Positions 7,511 to 13,894 of a stretch of 30,892 nucleotides of DNA are shown piece after piece (positions within the stretch are counted from its first letter, which is position 1; every line of letters begins with the position of its first letter). Source of the stretch: a virus. The stretch covers positions 1 to 30,892 of the IMG/VR virus record IMGVR_UViG_3300048790_000108; one strand, written 5' to 3'. Position numbers and translations under genes: made by a program. Below the pieces are notes generated by a model. That model was not told the DNA's origin. It did no database searches and saw only the letters and a list, made by a program, of their open reading frames with translations.

Positions 7511-7731
7511 CTCCGACTCCGTTCCGTGGCCTTCACCATATCCGCCAACTCTTCACCAAACCTTGCTCCTGGGCTCATACGCATCCTTGCGCGCCGCGCC
7601 TGCTGCCGCTGGTAATCGCCATCCATCTCAGCGATCCTCTGCTCGCGCCACTGGTGGCAATCCACACAGAGGGAGTCGATCTGCGTCGCGCAGAACTCGT
7701 TGCAGTCGGGACATTGGAAGGGTTCAGCCAC
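7507..7731 (-). CDS. Zinc-ribbon protein with helical basic tail, 74 aa
   Basis: MAEPFQCPDCNEFCATQID followed by CVDCHQW gives two C-x2-C knuckles about 12 residues apart, a classic zinc-ribbon layout. The rest is a basic helix (RQQARRARMRMSPGARFG) that could contact nucleic acid. The ORF ends VKATERSRR, a tail also found at the end of the 17-codon mini-ORF. It starts two bases after the upstream gene. Confidence 0.65.
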   Translation of the reverse strand: MAEPFQCPDCNEFCATQIDSLCVDCHQWREQRIAEMDGDYQRQQARRARMRMSPGARFGEELADMVKATERSRR

Positions 7732-7733
7732 GG

Positions 7734-8279
7734 CTACTTTCCTCTCTTCAAATACTCCTGCAACGCTGAGTCCACTTCCTCGTCGGAAGTGCCGGACAGT
7801 TCGAGATCCGGCGCCTGCTGGGAAGCTGAGCCGTGGGAGACTTTTTCAGCTTGTGTATAGTTGGCGGAATCGCGGTTGAGGTCTCTGAGTTCATCTTCGA
7901 TGTGTTTTCCATCCTCGGAGACTTCGAGAATCTCGAAAGCAGTATCGGAACGATTCCAATTTTGCTCGGCAATTTCCTTCGGCTCTTGTTTGCGCTTGCC
8001 AATCGCAAAACCGCCGGGCTTACCATCCTTGCCGGTACCGGCAAAGAGAACTTTGTCGACCTTGTTGCCTTGGGCATCGTAGTAGTGCGCGTTCCCCTCG
8101 TCGTCGAAACGAGTCTCAAGAGGGGCTCCTGTTTCGTCAACAGGGCCGGGGAGTCCTTCACGCTTACGTAGAGCAACGAGAGCCTGGGCTCTGTACTGCT
8201 TGCGCTGGCCCTGCCAGTCTGTGACTTGCTGCACCTGACGGGCGGGACTGAAGAGATCGTTGTCTTCAAACATGGGCAT
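7734..8279 (-). CDS. Hypothetical acidic protein, 181 aa
   Basis: Starts MPMFEDNDLFSPARQVQQVT at 8279; the GGAGG site lies 6 bases upstream of the first ATG, which favours it over the second. Middle residues DDEGNAHYYDAQGNKVDKVL look like a beta-hairpin repeat. The C-terminal half is acidic and probably flexible, ending DSALQEYLKRGK. The start overlaps the upstream gene by 14 bases. No recognised family. Confidence 0.6.
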   Translation of the reverse strand: MPMFEDNDLFSPARQVQQVTDWQGQRKQYRAQALVALRKREGLPGPVDETGAPLETRFDDEGNAHYYDAQGNKVDKVLFAGTGKDGKPGGFAIGKRKQEPKEIAEQNWNRSDTAFEILEVSEDGKHIEDELRDLNRDSANYTQAEKVSHGSASQQAPDLELSGTSDEEVDSALQEYLKRGK

Positions 8280-8607
8280 CCTGGTCCTCCACGGGCTCTA
8301 GGCGAATACCATCCAATGATTTCAGCCACTTCAGAAGCTCCTCGCGGAACCAGGAGGCCACTTCGAGGTCTTTGCAGTGAATCGTCGCGCTCTCGCCGAG
8401 GAGCCAAAAATATCTGGCCTTGGGCTTAGTCTCCGTGCCGGGGCCGTAGCAGCCCAGCATGAGCCTGAACTTCACGGCGTTGAGTTCACCTAAGCAAGCC
8501 TCGAAAACCTTCTGGTTTTCCGGCTCGTCGGTGAGGCCCGCAGCCTTGACCTCCACGCGAATGCTGTCGTCGTTCCACATCGTTTTGGGCAGTCTAGGCC
8601 TGGGCAT
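8266..8607 (-). CDS. Hypothetical protein, 113 aa
   Basis: Begins MPRPRLPKTMWNDDSIRVEV at 8607, overlapping the previous gene by 14 bases. It looks like a compact alpha/beta protein with a tryptophan-rich helix near the C-terminus (VASWFREELLKWLKSLDG). A cysteine near residue 40 and another near 80 are isolated. The second methionine is an alternative start. Function unknown. Confidence 0.6.
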   Translation of the reverse strand: MPRPRLPKTMWNDDSIRVEVKAAGLTDEPENQKVFEACLGELNAVKFRLMLGCYGPGTETKPKARYFWLLGESATIHCKDLEVASWFREELLKWLKSLDGIRLEPVEDQDAHV

Positions 8608-8749
8608 TTTCCCTCTTCTTCAAAATTTCGTTCTTCACTTTGACCGCGTACCGGGCGAGAGCCTTTTTGCCGAGAACAGGGCCGTGCTTGAGCCGGCGCA
8701 GGAGAGTCTGACGCTCGGTGGGGGTGAGAGTTGATGTGGGTGTGGTCAA
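8594..8749 (-). CDS. Small basic helical protein, 51 aa
   Basis: Starts with TTG at 8749, 8 bases after a GGAGG and overlapping the upstream TGA (TTGA). It reads MTTPTSTLTPTERQTLLRRL and ends KKRENAQA. A strongly basic helical core (LGKKALARYAVKVKNEILKK) suggests nucleic-acid contact, though no known motif is present. It overlaps the next gene by 14 bases. The coupled start, good ribosome site and filled gap make it likely to be real. Confidence 0.6.
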   Translation of the reverse strand: MTTPTSTLTPTERQTLLRRLKHGPVLGKKALARYAVKVKNEILKKRENAQA

Positions 8750-9117
8750 GCTAACCACCTCCGCCCGGATTGTTTTTCCTGCTGCTCGCGCTGCTGTTTG
8801 GTGGCTTGGCGCTCGCCGCTCTTGACCATGCGCTTGGATTTGTGCGGCATCACGATCTGGCTCCAGGCGCGGCCGGAGGAGAAGTCGTAAGTTGCATCCG
8901 GCTGCATAATTTTTCTAGCTTCTTCCTCACTGACTGGAAATGCTTCCCACTCGACTCCGGTCGTTCTGTAACGGACTCTGAGAGAAGGACCGGCGGGCTG
9001 AATCGTGCGGCCCCGCTCATCTAAGACCGCAGGGGCGTCCGGGTTCCACTCGATCCAGGAGAAGACCTTAGACGGCGCGGGATCGAGCCGGAGAATCTTG
9101 GGGGAGGAGTCGGTCAC
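8746..9117 (-). CDS. KTSC-like domain protein, 123 aa
   Basis: Residues 15-85 resemble the KTSC fold: FSWIEWNPDAPAVLDERG, then SLRVRYRTTGVEWEAFPVSEEEARKIMQ, then FSSGRAWSQIV. In KTSC proteins a strand pair with a Y-x-Y-F-like part is followed by a helix and a conserved small/aromatic stretch, often at lysyl-tRNA synthetase ends or as small phage proteins of unknown role. The last 35 residues are basic and glutamine-rich. The match is by eye. Confidence 0.55.
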   Translation of the reverse strand: MTDSSPKILRLDPAPSKVFSWIEWNPDAPAVLDERGRTIQPAGPSLRVRYRTTGVEWEAFPVSEEEARKIMQPDATYDFSSGRAWSQIVMPHKSKRMVKSGERQATKQQREQQEKQSGRRWLA

Positions 9118-9527
9118 TCGGCAGCCTTTCTCAATCTCTCGAACACGGGACTGGGGCGGAAAAAAGCATCCATATACCTCGCCAAGGCTTCTTCGGAAGG
9201 AGACTCAGGAGCAGCCTCGACCCGCGTTTCATCGAACGGCCCGGTCTTCAAAACCTTAGCCGACTCGCCGACCGGCAGGATATTCCCGCTGACCACCCGA
9301 CCCCCGTTGTCGCTGAGGTCGCTCACCAAGCCGTACTCAGCCAAGAGTGCGATCGCCTCCGCATGGACGCCGATGAATCCGGAGAAAACCGGAGTGGGGT
9401 CGTCGTAGCCGAGACTAGAACCCTTGGGAACGTCAGTACAGGACTGAATCACAAGGCCGCGGATCACCCAGAGAAGACGCTTCTCAGTGGGGGTATTGGG
9501 GGCGAGAGTGGGGGAGGGATCGGTCAT
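9114..9527 (-). CDS. Hypothetical protein, 137 aa, with C-terminal PSPVF motif
   Basis: Starts MTDPSPTLAPNTPTEKRLLW and is coupled to its neighbours by ATGA overlaps. The middle has FSGFIGVHAEAIALLAEYGL and a glycine-rich VSDLSDNGGRVVSGNI. The end, MDAFFRPSPVFERLRKAAE, resembles the C-terminal MDNVFQPSPVFTRI of the next gene downstream, suggesting a shared short interaction peptide or a partial duplication. Unknown function. Confidence 0.6.
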   Translation of the reverse strand: MTDPSPTLAPNTPTEKRLLWVIRGLVIQSCTDVPKGSSLGYDDPTPVFSGFIGVHAEAIALLAEYGLVSDLSDNGGRVVSGNILPVGESAKVLKTGPFDETRVEAAPESPSEEALARYMDAFFRPSPVFERLRKAAE

Positions 9528-9856
9528 GCAATCAATACCCTCGATCCATCGTTGTGCTTGAATATCCTGGTGAATACCGGACTCGGCTGGAACACGTTAT
9601 CCATGAGCGCTGGGACAATCAACTGAGCCCTGCGAGTGTACTCGCTCAACGAAATAAGTTCCGGCTGCCTGTATGGAACCCATTCCACCGCAACCCGAGG
9701 CCAGCCGCCGGCCGGAGCAAGGAAATGGGTCGGCTGGATCACGCCGACCGCTGCGGCTCCGCCCAAGAGGCGCAGGAACCCACGGCGACTCGGATCGTGC
9801 TCGTCCGGTATATCGCCATCTTTGATCCCGAAAAGGTTCCAGAGGAATTTGTTCAT
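9524..9856 (-). CDS. Small protein with twin-arginine-like signal, 110 aa
   Basis: Residues 23-40 read SRRGFLRLLGGAAAVGVI, a good match to the Tat signal pattern S/T-R-R-x-F-L followed by a hydrophobic stretch. The signal is preceded by an acidic 22-residue leader (MNKFLWNLFGIKDGDIPDEH). The remaining about 70 residues end in MDNVFQPSPVFTRI plus a short tail. If exported, the product would act in the envelope. Alternatively RRGFL is just a basic patch before a membrane helix. Tat-like starts are known on occasional phage proteins, but function is not assigned. Confidence 0.6.
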   Translation of the reverse strand: MNKFLWNLFGIKDGDIPDEHDPSRRGFLRLLGGAAAVGVIQPTHFLAPAGGWPRVAVEWVPYRQPELISLSEYTRRAQLIVPALMDNVFQPSPVFTRIFKHNDGSRVLIA

Positions 9857-9858
9857 CG

Positions 9859-10128
9859 TTACTTTCCTGTCAGCGGAATCACGTTGCCCGCTGTATCACG
9901 CTTCGGGGAGGCGGCTGGCCTTGGGTGACACTCTTTCTCGTATGTCCGATAGTGCTCCCAGCCACGGTCCGCGTTGATGTGTATGATAGGCTCGCCGCAG
10001 TGCTCGCAAGTTGAATCTTCGCTGCGGTGCGGCCTGATTGGATCGATTCGGCCTGGTTGCAATCTGGCGGCCAAACTATTAAGAACTTTGACCGCCGCCG
10101 GATTGTCCACGCTACCAAAACTGATCAT
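9859..10128 (-). CDS. Small Cys/His protein, 89 aa
   Basis: The ATG at 10128 overlaps the TGA of the 31-residue gene upstream, so this start is chosen over the longer frame. Starts MISFGSVDNPAAVKVLNSLA. The middle has CEHCGEPIIHINADRGWEH and a later ECH, a C-x2-C...H...C/H arrangement suited to zinc. Ends in basic proline-rich and hydrophobic residues. Family unrecognised. Confidence 0.6.
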   Translation of the reverse strand: MISFGSVDNPAAVKVLNSLAARLQPGRIDPIRPHRSEDSTCEHCGEPIIHINADRGWEHYRTYEKECHPRPAASPKRDTAGNVIPLTGK

Positions 10129-10220
10129 TTGTTGATCCCTTTCAAAACACAACGCCGACACCGCTTTTTAACGGTACCGCTCTTTCCTTTAAGGTCGATC
10201 CATCTACCACATTTGCACAT
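10125..10220 (-). CDS. Tiny zinc-knuckle protein, 31 aa
   Basis: Reads MCKCGRWIDLKGKSGTVKKR and then CRRC, with a lysine-rich end. C-x-C and C-x2-C in a very basic 31-residue protein suggest a metal-stabilised nucleic-acid-binding peptide (inference). A GTG at 10232 would add four residues. The stop overlaps the ATG of the next gene. The ribosome site is weak, so the start is uncertain. Confidence 0.45.
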   Translation of the reverse strand: MCKCGRWIDLKGKSGTVKKRCRRCVLKGINK

Positions 10221-10278
10221 CTTGGTTGTCACGAAACGGAGAATAACAGGTTCGTTGCAAACATTCAAGAGGAAAGTT

Positions 10279-10512
10279 TCAGAGGACGACAAAAGTCCAG
10301 AGTGGCTCGGCATCGCCTGGGATGAACTCCGGGCGACATTCAAAAGAATGCCTGTACTTAGCCCAAGCACCGCAAGGAAGAAGCCGAAATTCGCCTCGTT
10401 GGTAAGTCACGTAATGTGGACCTCGGAATGTGAGGGAAGCGCAAGAGTTGTACCCAGCTTCTTCATACTGGCGCAGGATCGCGCGGGCTGCATTGGCAAT
10501 GTCTGGGGTCAT
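10279..10512 (-). CDS. Hypothetical protein, 77 aa
   Basis: MTPDIANAARAILRQYEEAG starts at 10512 in an ATGA overlap. A helical N-terminal third is followed by a beta-like region with three cysteines (SCASL, LLPCGAW, FECRPEF). No known family. It ends at 10279, leaving about 58 bases to the next start, one of the larger gaps in the operon. Confidence 0.6.
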   Translation of the reverse strand: MTPDIANAARAILRQYEEAGYNSCASLTFRGPHYVTYQRGEFRLLPCGAWAKYRHSFECRPEFIPGDAEPLWTFVVL

Positions 10513-10772
10513 TGACGCGCCTTCCTCTTCTCCTCGCGCTCCGCCCAGTAGGGGTGGAACCTCCCATACCTCCCACCGATGAACGGTGGAGCCCAGGTTT
10601 CTTCGACGTGTTGAAAGAGTTGACGAGCATTGATGGGAATGCCTCGGTCTTCTGGGTAGTGGAATCTGGCCTGGTGGTCGGCAGAGTAGGCGCGGTCGTA
10701 TACGCCGAAATCGTCGATCAGAAGGACTTCGACATTAGTTCCGTTGCCTACGGTTTGGAATTCGATTTTCAT
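10509..10772 (-). CDS. Hypothetical protein, 87 aa
   Basis: MKIEFQTVGNGTNVEVLLID starts at 10772, inside the end of the HTH gene (38-base overlap). The N-terminal half looks like a beta-sheet; the C-terminal half contains FIGGRYGRFHPYWAEREE and a basic tail. No motif is recognised. Its coupling to the HTH gene suggests the two are made together. Confidence 0.55.
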   Translation of the reverse strand: MKIEFQTVGNGTNVEVLLIDDFGVYDRAYSADHQARFHYPEDRGIPINARQLFQHVEETWAPPFIGGRYGRFHPYWAEREEKRKARQ

Positions 10773-11358
10773 AAACGCTCCTCGAAATTCTGGACACAGC
10801 GCCTTGGCTGATACCGACTAGCCTTGCGATCTCCGCTTGGGTCAACCTGCTGCCGGTGAATGGGTCGCGCCAGGCCGCCCAATCGAATACTTCCCTTTTC
10901 TTGACATCGTCGGCGCGAGGCCCACGGGAGAGGGCGACGCCGATGGCTCTGCGGCAGCGCCAGCAGTTGCAGTGACGGGCTCGGTCAGAGGTTCCGTGGG
11001 CGGGGGCGCGAAGAGGGCGGGACCGGAAGCCGAGCTTGATCGCCGCGGTGAGGGAGATTTGGAGCTGAGCGGCGGCGCGCTCGGTGGAGAGACCCTTCGC
11101 GACCAGGGCGGCAAGTTCGGGAAGGCGGGCTTTAGCCTCTTCAGTTTTGAGGGAGAGGTGCATAAAGAGAGGGTTCGCTATGTTGGGCCGATTCAAAGGG
11201 CCGACAATTTGAGAGATACGCTGCCGGGAAGTCCCAAGGCGCGTGGCCACCTGCTCCAGCGTGAGACTCGGATTCTTGAGCATGATCGAGCGCAGACGGG
11301 CGCGGAACTCTTCCATTGAAAGAGTGGATCTGGCCTGCGTGAGGGAGAGAGGCGTCAT
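10735..11358 (-). CDS. Multi-HTH DNA-binding protein, 207 aa
   Basis: Three helix-turn-helix-like segments are visible: LTLEQVATRLGTSRQRISQI near residues 33-52, LSTERAAAQLQISLTAAIKL near 89-109, and LTQAEIARLVGISQGAVSRI near 173-192. Between the last two lies CNCWRCRRA, a possible metal knuckle. This is a DNA-binding protein, probably a regulator; a small terminase is possible since TerS proteins carry HTHs, but it lies 8 kb from terL and has three. It starts a new transcription unit just after a terminator; a TTGACA at 11394-11389 (minus) could be its -35, with no convincing -10. The ribosome site is weak. Confidence 0.7.
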   Translation of the reverse strand: MTPLSLTQARSTLSMEEFRARLRSIMLKNPSLTLEQVATRLGTSRQRISQIVGPLNRPNIANPLFMHLSLKTEEAKARLPELAALVAKGLSTERAAAQLQISLTAAIKLGFRSRPLRAPAHGTSDRARHCNCWRCRRAIGVALSRGPRADDVKKREVFDWAAWRDPFTGSRLTQAEIARLVGISQGAVSRISRSVYENRIPNRRQRN

Positions 11359-11395
11359 TGAGTAACCATGTCACAGAATGTGTGGGTGTGTCAAT

Positions 11396-11426
11396 GGAAA
11401 AAGGCCCCGGATTTCTCCGAGGCCTT
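11396..11426 (-). terminator. Rho-independent terminator (leftward)
   Basis: On the minus strand the 26 bases from 11426 to 11401 form a GC-rich hairpin (11-base arms of AAGGCCTCGGA type around a GAAA loop, one mismatch) followed by a run of five T. It lies between the end of the Ig-like gene and the HTH gene and would end leftward transcription from the promoter region upstream. Confidence 0.8.
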
Positions 11427-11448
11427 CGATTTATTCAGTGTCATCTGG

Positions 11449-12012
11449 CTAGGGAAGAGGTGTTGAAAAAACATTCGCCACCGATTGTGTCAACTGCGCA
11501 GGCGGGGGAGCAACCGCACTGGTGGTGACGGTGAACGCCTGGGTCCAGGTGCTCACGACTCCATCTGTGTCGGTGACAGTGCAGGAGACCGAGCCTGAGA
11601 TCGCACCAGTCGAGGGGGCTACTCCAGTGAACAGGATCGTGTTGGCGCCGCTGACTGCCGCGGTAGCCGAGGGATCGCTGAAGGTTACGGCCAGATTACT
11701 GACCACGCCGCCGGAGGGGGTAACCCCGTCGGCGAGCAGAGGAGTGACGGTGTCGGTCGAGGTCTGACCGACATTGAAAACAAGAGCGTTGTTTGCCACG
11801 GTGACATCTCCGGAGAACAGATTGGTGATAGAAGCGGTTGAGGTTGGTGGGCACGGTTCAAGAGAGCGGCGGATTTCTTTGAGTTCGTGGAGCATCAGGC
11901 GGAGAGTTTCAATATCCTCGCGGTTCGCCTGCTCGATCCGATGAGCCTGGCGCTCGATAGTGCGCGCGGTTGTGTCGAGAAGCTCAAGAAGGTAACGGAC
12001 GTTTTCGTGCAT
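11449..12012 (-). CDS. Coiled-coil plus Ig-like domain protein, 187 aa
   Basis: Residues 1-53 form a heptad-rich helix (YLLELLDTTARTIERQAHRI, then EDIETLRLMLHELKEIRRSL). Residues 60-170 are threonine/valine/serine-rich with alternating strands (SNLAVTFSDPSATAAVSGAN, SVSCTVTDTDGVVSTWTQAF), resembling bacterial Ig-like or cadherin-like folds in phage decoration and fibre proteins. It is probably a virion surface or adhesion component (inference). An ATG at 12012 follows a GGAGCCC site. It appears to be a one-gene unit: its own upstream region faces a divergent plus-strand gene and a terminator follows. Confidence 0.7.
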   Translation of the reverse strand: MHENVRYLLELLDTTARTIERQAHRIEQANREDIETLRLMLHELKEIRRSLEPCPPTSTASITNLFSGDVTVANNALVFNVGQTSTDTVTPLLADGVTPSGGVVSNLAVTFSDPSATAAVSGANTILFTGVAPSTGAISGSVSCTVTDTDGVVSTWTQAFTVTTSAVAPPPAQLTQSVANVFSTPLP

Positions 12013-12094
12013 CGGAGGGCTCCATTTGGAATAGTAAACCAGGATGAGGACTCTGGATGATCAATCCGCATCAGATACTGGAGAGGTACTTGCC

Positions 12095-12265
12095 ATGCTC
12101 ATCCTGATTCTCATCATCCTTCTGCTGGTCGTCGGCTTCGGAGGCTATCGCCTCGGTCCCGGACCCGGATACTACGGGGGCGGCGTACTGGGCCTTCTGA
12201 TCCTGCTGCTTATTGCGTATCTGCTGCTGTTCGCCGGCGGCCAGGTTCATGGGTTGTCGCGCTGA
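12095..12265 (+). CDS. DUF3309-type small membrane protein, 56 aa
   Basis: Reads MLILILIILLLVVGFGGYRL, a glycine/proline/tyrosine-rich turn (GPGPGYYGGG), then VLGLLILLLIAYLLLFAGG: two transmembrane helices joined by a glycine-rich hairpin. This matches the DUF3309 family of very short inner-membrane proteins of unknown function, common in proteobacteria. An ATG at 12095 lies 8 bases after a GGAGAGG site. It is the only plus-strand gene inside the leftward block and its end overlaps the converging neighbour by 19 bases. Looks like an acquired host-type gene (moron). Confidence 0.75.
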   Translation: MLILILIILLLVVGFGGYRLGPGPGYYGGGVLGLLILLLIAYLLLFAGGQVHGLSR

Positions 12266-12951
12266 CCTGTCCCCACGTTTTTCAAGATCGTCGGCCCATC
12301 CCACTGATGCAGCCGGATCTCTCCTGGTGGAACACGATCGTCAATCTCGAATATCCCAAACGGGGTACTGAAGGACCGCTGCCCATCGCAAGGCTCAGAC
12401 TCGACCTCGGGACTCGTACACCTCCGCACAGCGTCCATAAGCTCCACGGCATCGCCAGCGGTGAGGGTTGAGCCGGCGAGAGCCCGCTTGACTTTGTCGA
12501 CGACTGGGCTGGGCCGCGGGGCTTCGAGGAACATGATTCGCTGCCACTCGACGATGATTTGAAACACGTGCGGAAATATCGTTCCAGTCCTGCCGTAATC
12601 CATACCGAGGCCATCGAAGACCGCGCGCATCTGAGCGTGACTGGGGCATGCAGGCTCTCTGTGTGCGTTCTCGCTTAGCCAGAGGAGAACGGCTTCGACA
12701 ATCTTCTCTGTGAGAAACACGCCTGGCTCGGTACCCTCATATTTGATGTGAGCGCGCCGCGCCGCTTCCAGCATTCCTTCTGGAACTTTGATTTTCTTTT
12801 CCACTGCTGCTGCCTCCCTCAATTTCTTCCGTTCGCAACTTGGGCACCCAGACCCATCCTTCAGCAGACCAATAAGCCCGCCGCACTTCTCGCAAGTTGG
12901 AAGCGGAGGACCCCCGCTGTGCCAACGCATATCCCTTGAATGACGGCTCAT
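12247..12951 (-). CDS. Hypothetical protein with N-terminal zinc ribbon, 234 aa
   Basis: The N-terminus has CEKCGGLIG and CPSCERKK about 16 residues later, a zinc ribbon. Residues 50-150 are helical (EGMLEAARRAHIKYEGTEPG) with hydrophobic-aromatic patches (FPHVFQIIVEWQRIMFLE). The last 60 residues look like strands. An ATG at 12951 overlaps the upstream TGA. The role is unknown; the ribbon may bind DNA, RNA or protein. Confidence 0.65.
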   Translation of the reverse strand: MSRHSRDMRWHSGGPPLPTCEKCGGLIGLLKDGSGCPSCERKKLREAAAVEKKIKVPEGMLEAARRAHIKYEGTEPGVFLTEKIVEAVLLWLSENAHREPACPSHAQMRAVFDGLGMDYGRTGTIFPHVFQIIVEWQRIMFLEAPRPSPVVDKVKRALAGSTLTAGDAVELMDAVRRCTSPEVESEPCDGQRSFSTPFGIFEIDDRVPPGEIRLHQWDGPTILKNVGTGQRDNP

Positions 12952-13142
12952 CCTTGTTCTCCATTCCAGGTTCCGCTCAGCACTTGCCGAGTCAACGCCG
13001 CGTCGTCGGGGTGAACCGACATACGGCGCGCCGCTGGGGTTTTAGCGCTTTCGTGCTCCCTGGCGACGTGCTGGTGGAACTCGTGCCAGGTTGTGAGGAC
13101 CCGGCCACAGAGGGGACATGCGTGTTCGTGTTCAGCCAGCAT
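12948..13142 (-). CDS. C2H2 zinc-finger protein, 64 aa
   Basis: CPLCGRVLTTWHEFHQHVAR followed by EH fits a classic C2H2 finger: C-x2-C, 12 residues, then H-x4-H. A flexible tail of about 35 residues follows. C2H2 fingers exist in bacterial (Ros/MucR-like) and phage proteins but are unusual in such a tiny single-finger form. A DNA or RNA contact is likely, with no known target. The start at 13142 lies within the end of the upstream gene. Confidence 0.7.
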   Translation of the reverse strand: MLAEHEHACPLCGRVLTTWHEFHQHVAREHESAKTPAARRMSVHPDDAALTRQVLSGTWNGEQG

Positions 13143-13461
13143 TGTTGGGGTCCTTCTTTTTCCGGTCGGCGATCAGGAACTCTTCGCAGCGGGCGTTGTG
13201 GGCTTCTATGGCCCGCTCGTCGAGAACAGATTGAGGTAAGGTTGCTTCGGTCAGAAACCCGATCACTGTCACGGCAACTTGTTGGTCCGTGGGGCGAGGC
13301 TCCCTCAGCCGAGCCAGCCGCCGGGCGCAATCCATACATGCCGCCGCGTACTCCTTGGGGTAAACGTGCGGAGGAATAGCCAAGGATTGCATGACGACCT
13401 CCTTGATCGCTGTGTCGATGGTAGCGTTCCATGTGAGTTCGTCGATCTCGTCTTCGGTCAT
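13132..13461 (-). CDS. Hypothetical protein, 109 aa
   Basis: The ATG at 13461 overlaps the upstream stop (ATGA), so this start is taken over the longer frame to 13488. Begins MTEDEIDELTWNATIDTAIK. Cysteines at CMDCARR and at NARCEE could bind a metal but are not spaced as a standard finger. Largely helical. No recognised family. Confidence 0.6.
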   Translation of the reverse strand: MTEDEIDELTWNATIDTAIKEVVMQSLAIPPHVYPKEYAAACMDCARRLARLREPRPTDQQVAVTVIGFLTEATLPQSVLDERAIEAHNARCEEFLIADRKKKDPNNAG

Positions 13462-13784
13462 GGCTTTGACTTCTCTTCCTGAGTCCAAAGCATTCGCTCA
13501 AACTTGCCGGAATCTGCGCTTGCTTCGTTCACATTCATAATCATCAGTGGGTTGCCGATCATTCGGATCGCCTGGCCGATTGTCTTCCGGTCTTCGGCTT
13601 CGAGGATATCGTATTTTTCGAGGAAGAGACGGAGGATGTTGACGAGGTTGGGGTCGGGAGGAATGACGGTGGCGCGGGAACGATCGAATGTGACCACCGC
13701 TCCAGGCCAGTTGGGCTCGTCGGTGTAAGCCCCTCCAGGGGGACGACCACCTGAGATGTCGCTGGGTTTGTGTGGATCAGTCAC
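13458..13784 (-). CDS. Hypothetical protein, 108 aa
   Basis: Starts with GTG at 13784 in a GTGA overlap with the 37-residue gene, reading MTDPHKPSDISGGRPPGG. The first 45 residues look disordered; the rest is helical (LVNILRLFLEKYDILEAEDR and FERMLWTQEEKSKP) and leucine-rich. Unknown function; probably forms a helical bundle or oligomer. Confidence 0.6.
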   Translation of the reverse strand: MTDPHKPSDISGGRPPGGAYTDEPNWPGAVVTFDRSRATVIPPDPNLVNILRLFLEKYDILEAEDRKTIGQAIRMIGNPLMIMNVNEASADSGKFERMLWTQEEKSKP

Positions 13785-13894
13785 TTCTTCCCGTTTCCTT
13801 TCCGCTCAGCCTGATGCGCAATCCGCGTAGCCTCCCGCCAAGATGAGCCGCGCTTCAAGGCTCGAATGAATGCCGCGTACCCGATTCGGGTCAT
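13781..13894 (-). CDS. Tiny basic helical protein, 37 aa
   Basis: A 37-residue frame MTRIGYAAFIRALKRGSSWR ending AERKGNGKK, with a good GGAG upstream site and stop-start overlaps on both sides (ATGA at 13894, GTGA at 13784). Its basic amphipathic helix suggests RNA or DNA contact. Coupled position makes it likely to be real despite its length. Confidence 0.55.
   Translation of the reverse strand: MTRIGYAAFIRALKRGSSWREATRIAHQAERKGNGKK

Noticed and set aside
7748-8407. 219-codon minus-strand frame overlapping the 181-residue gene
   Set aside because: Shifted frame of the true gene at 7734-8279; arginine/serine-rich without domain, and it conflicts with the 8266-8607 gene.
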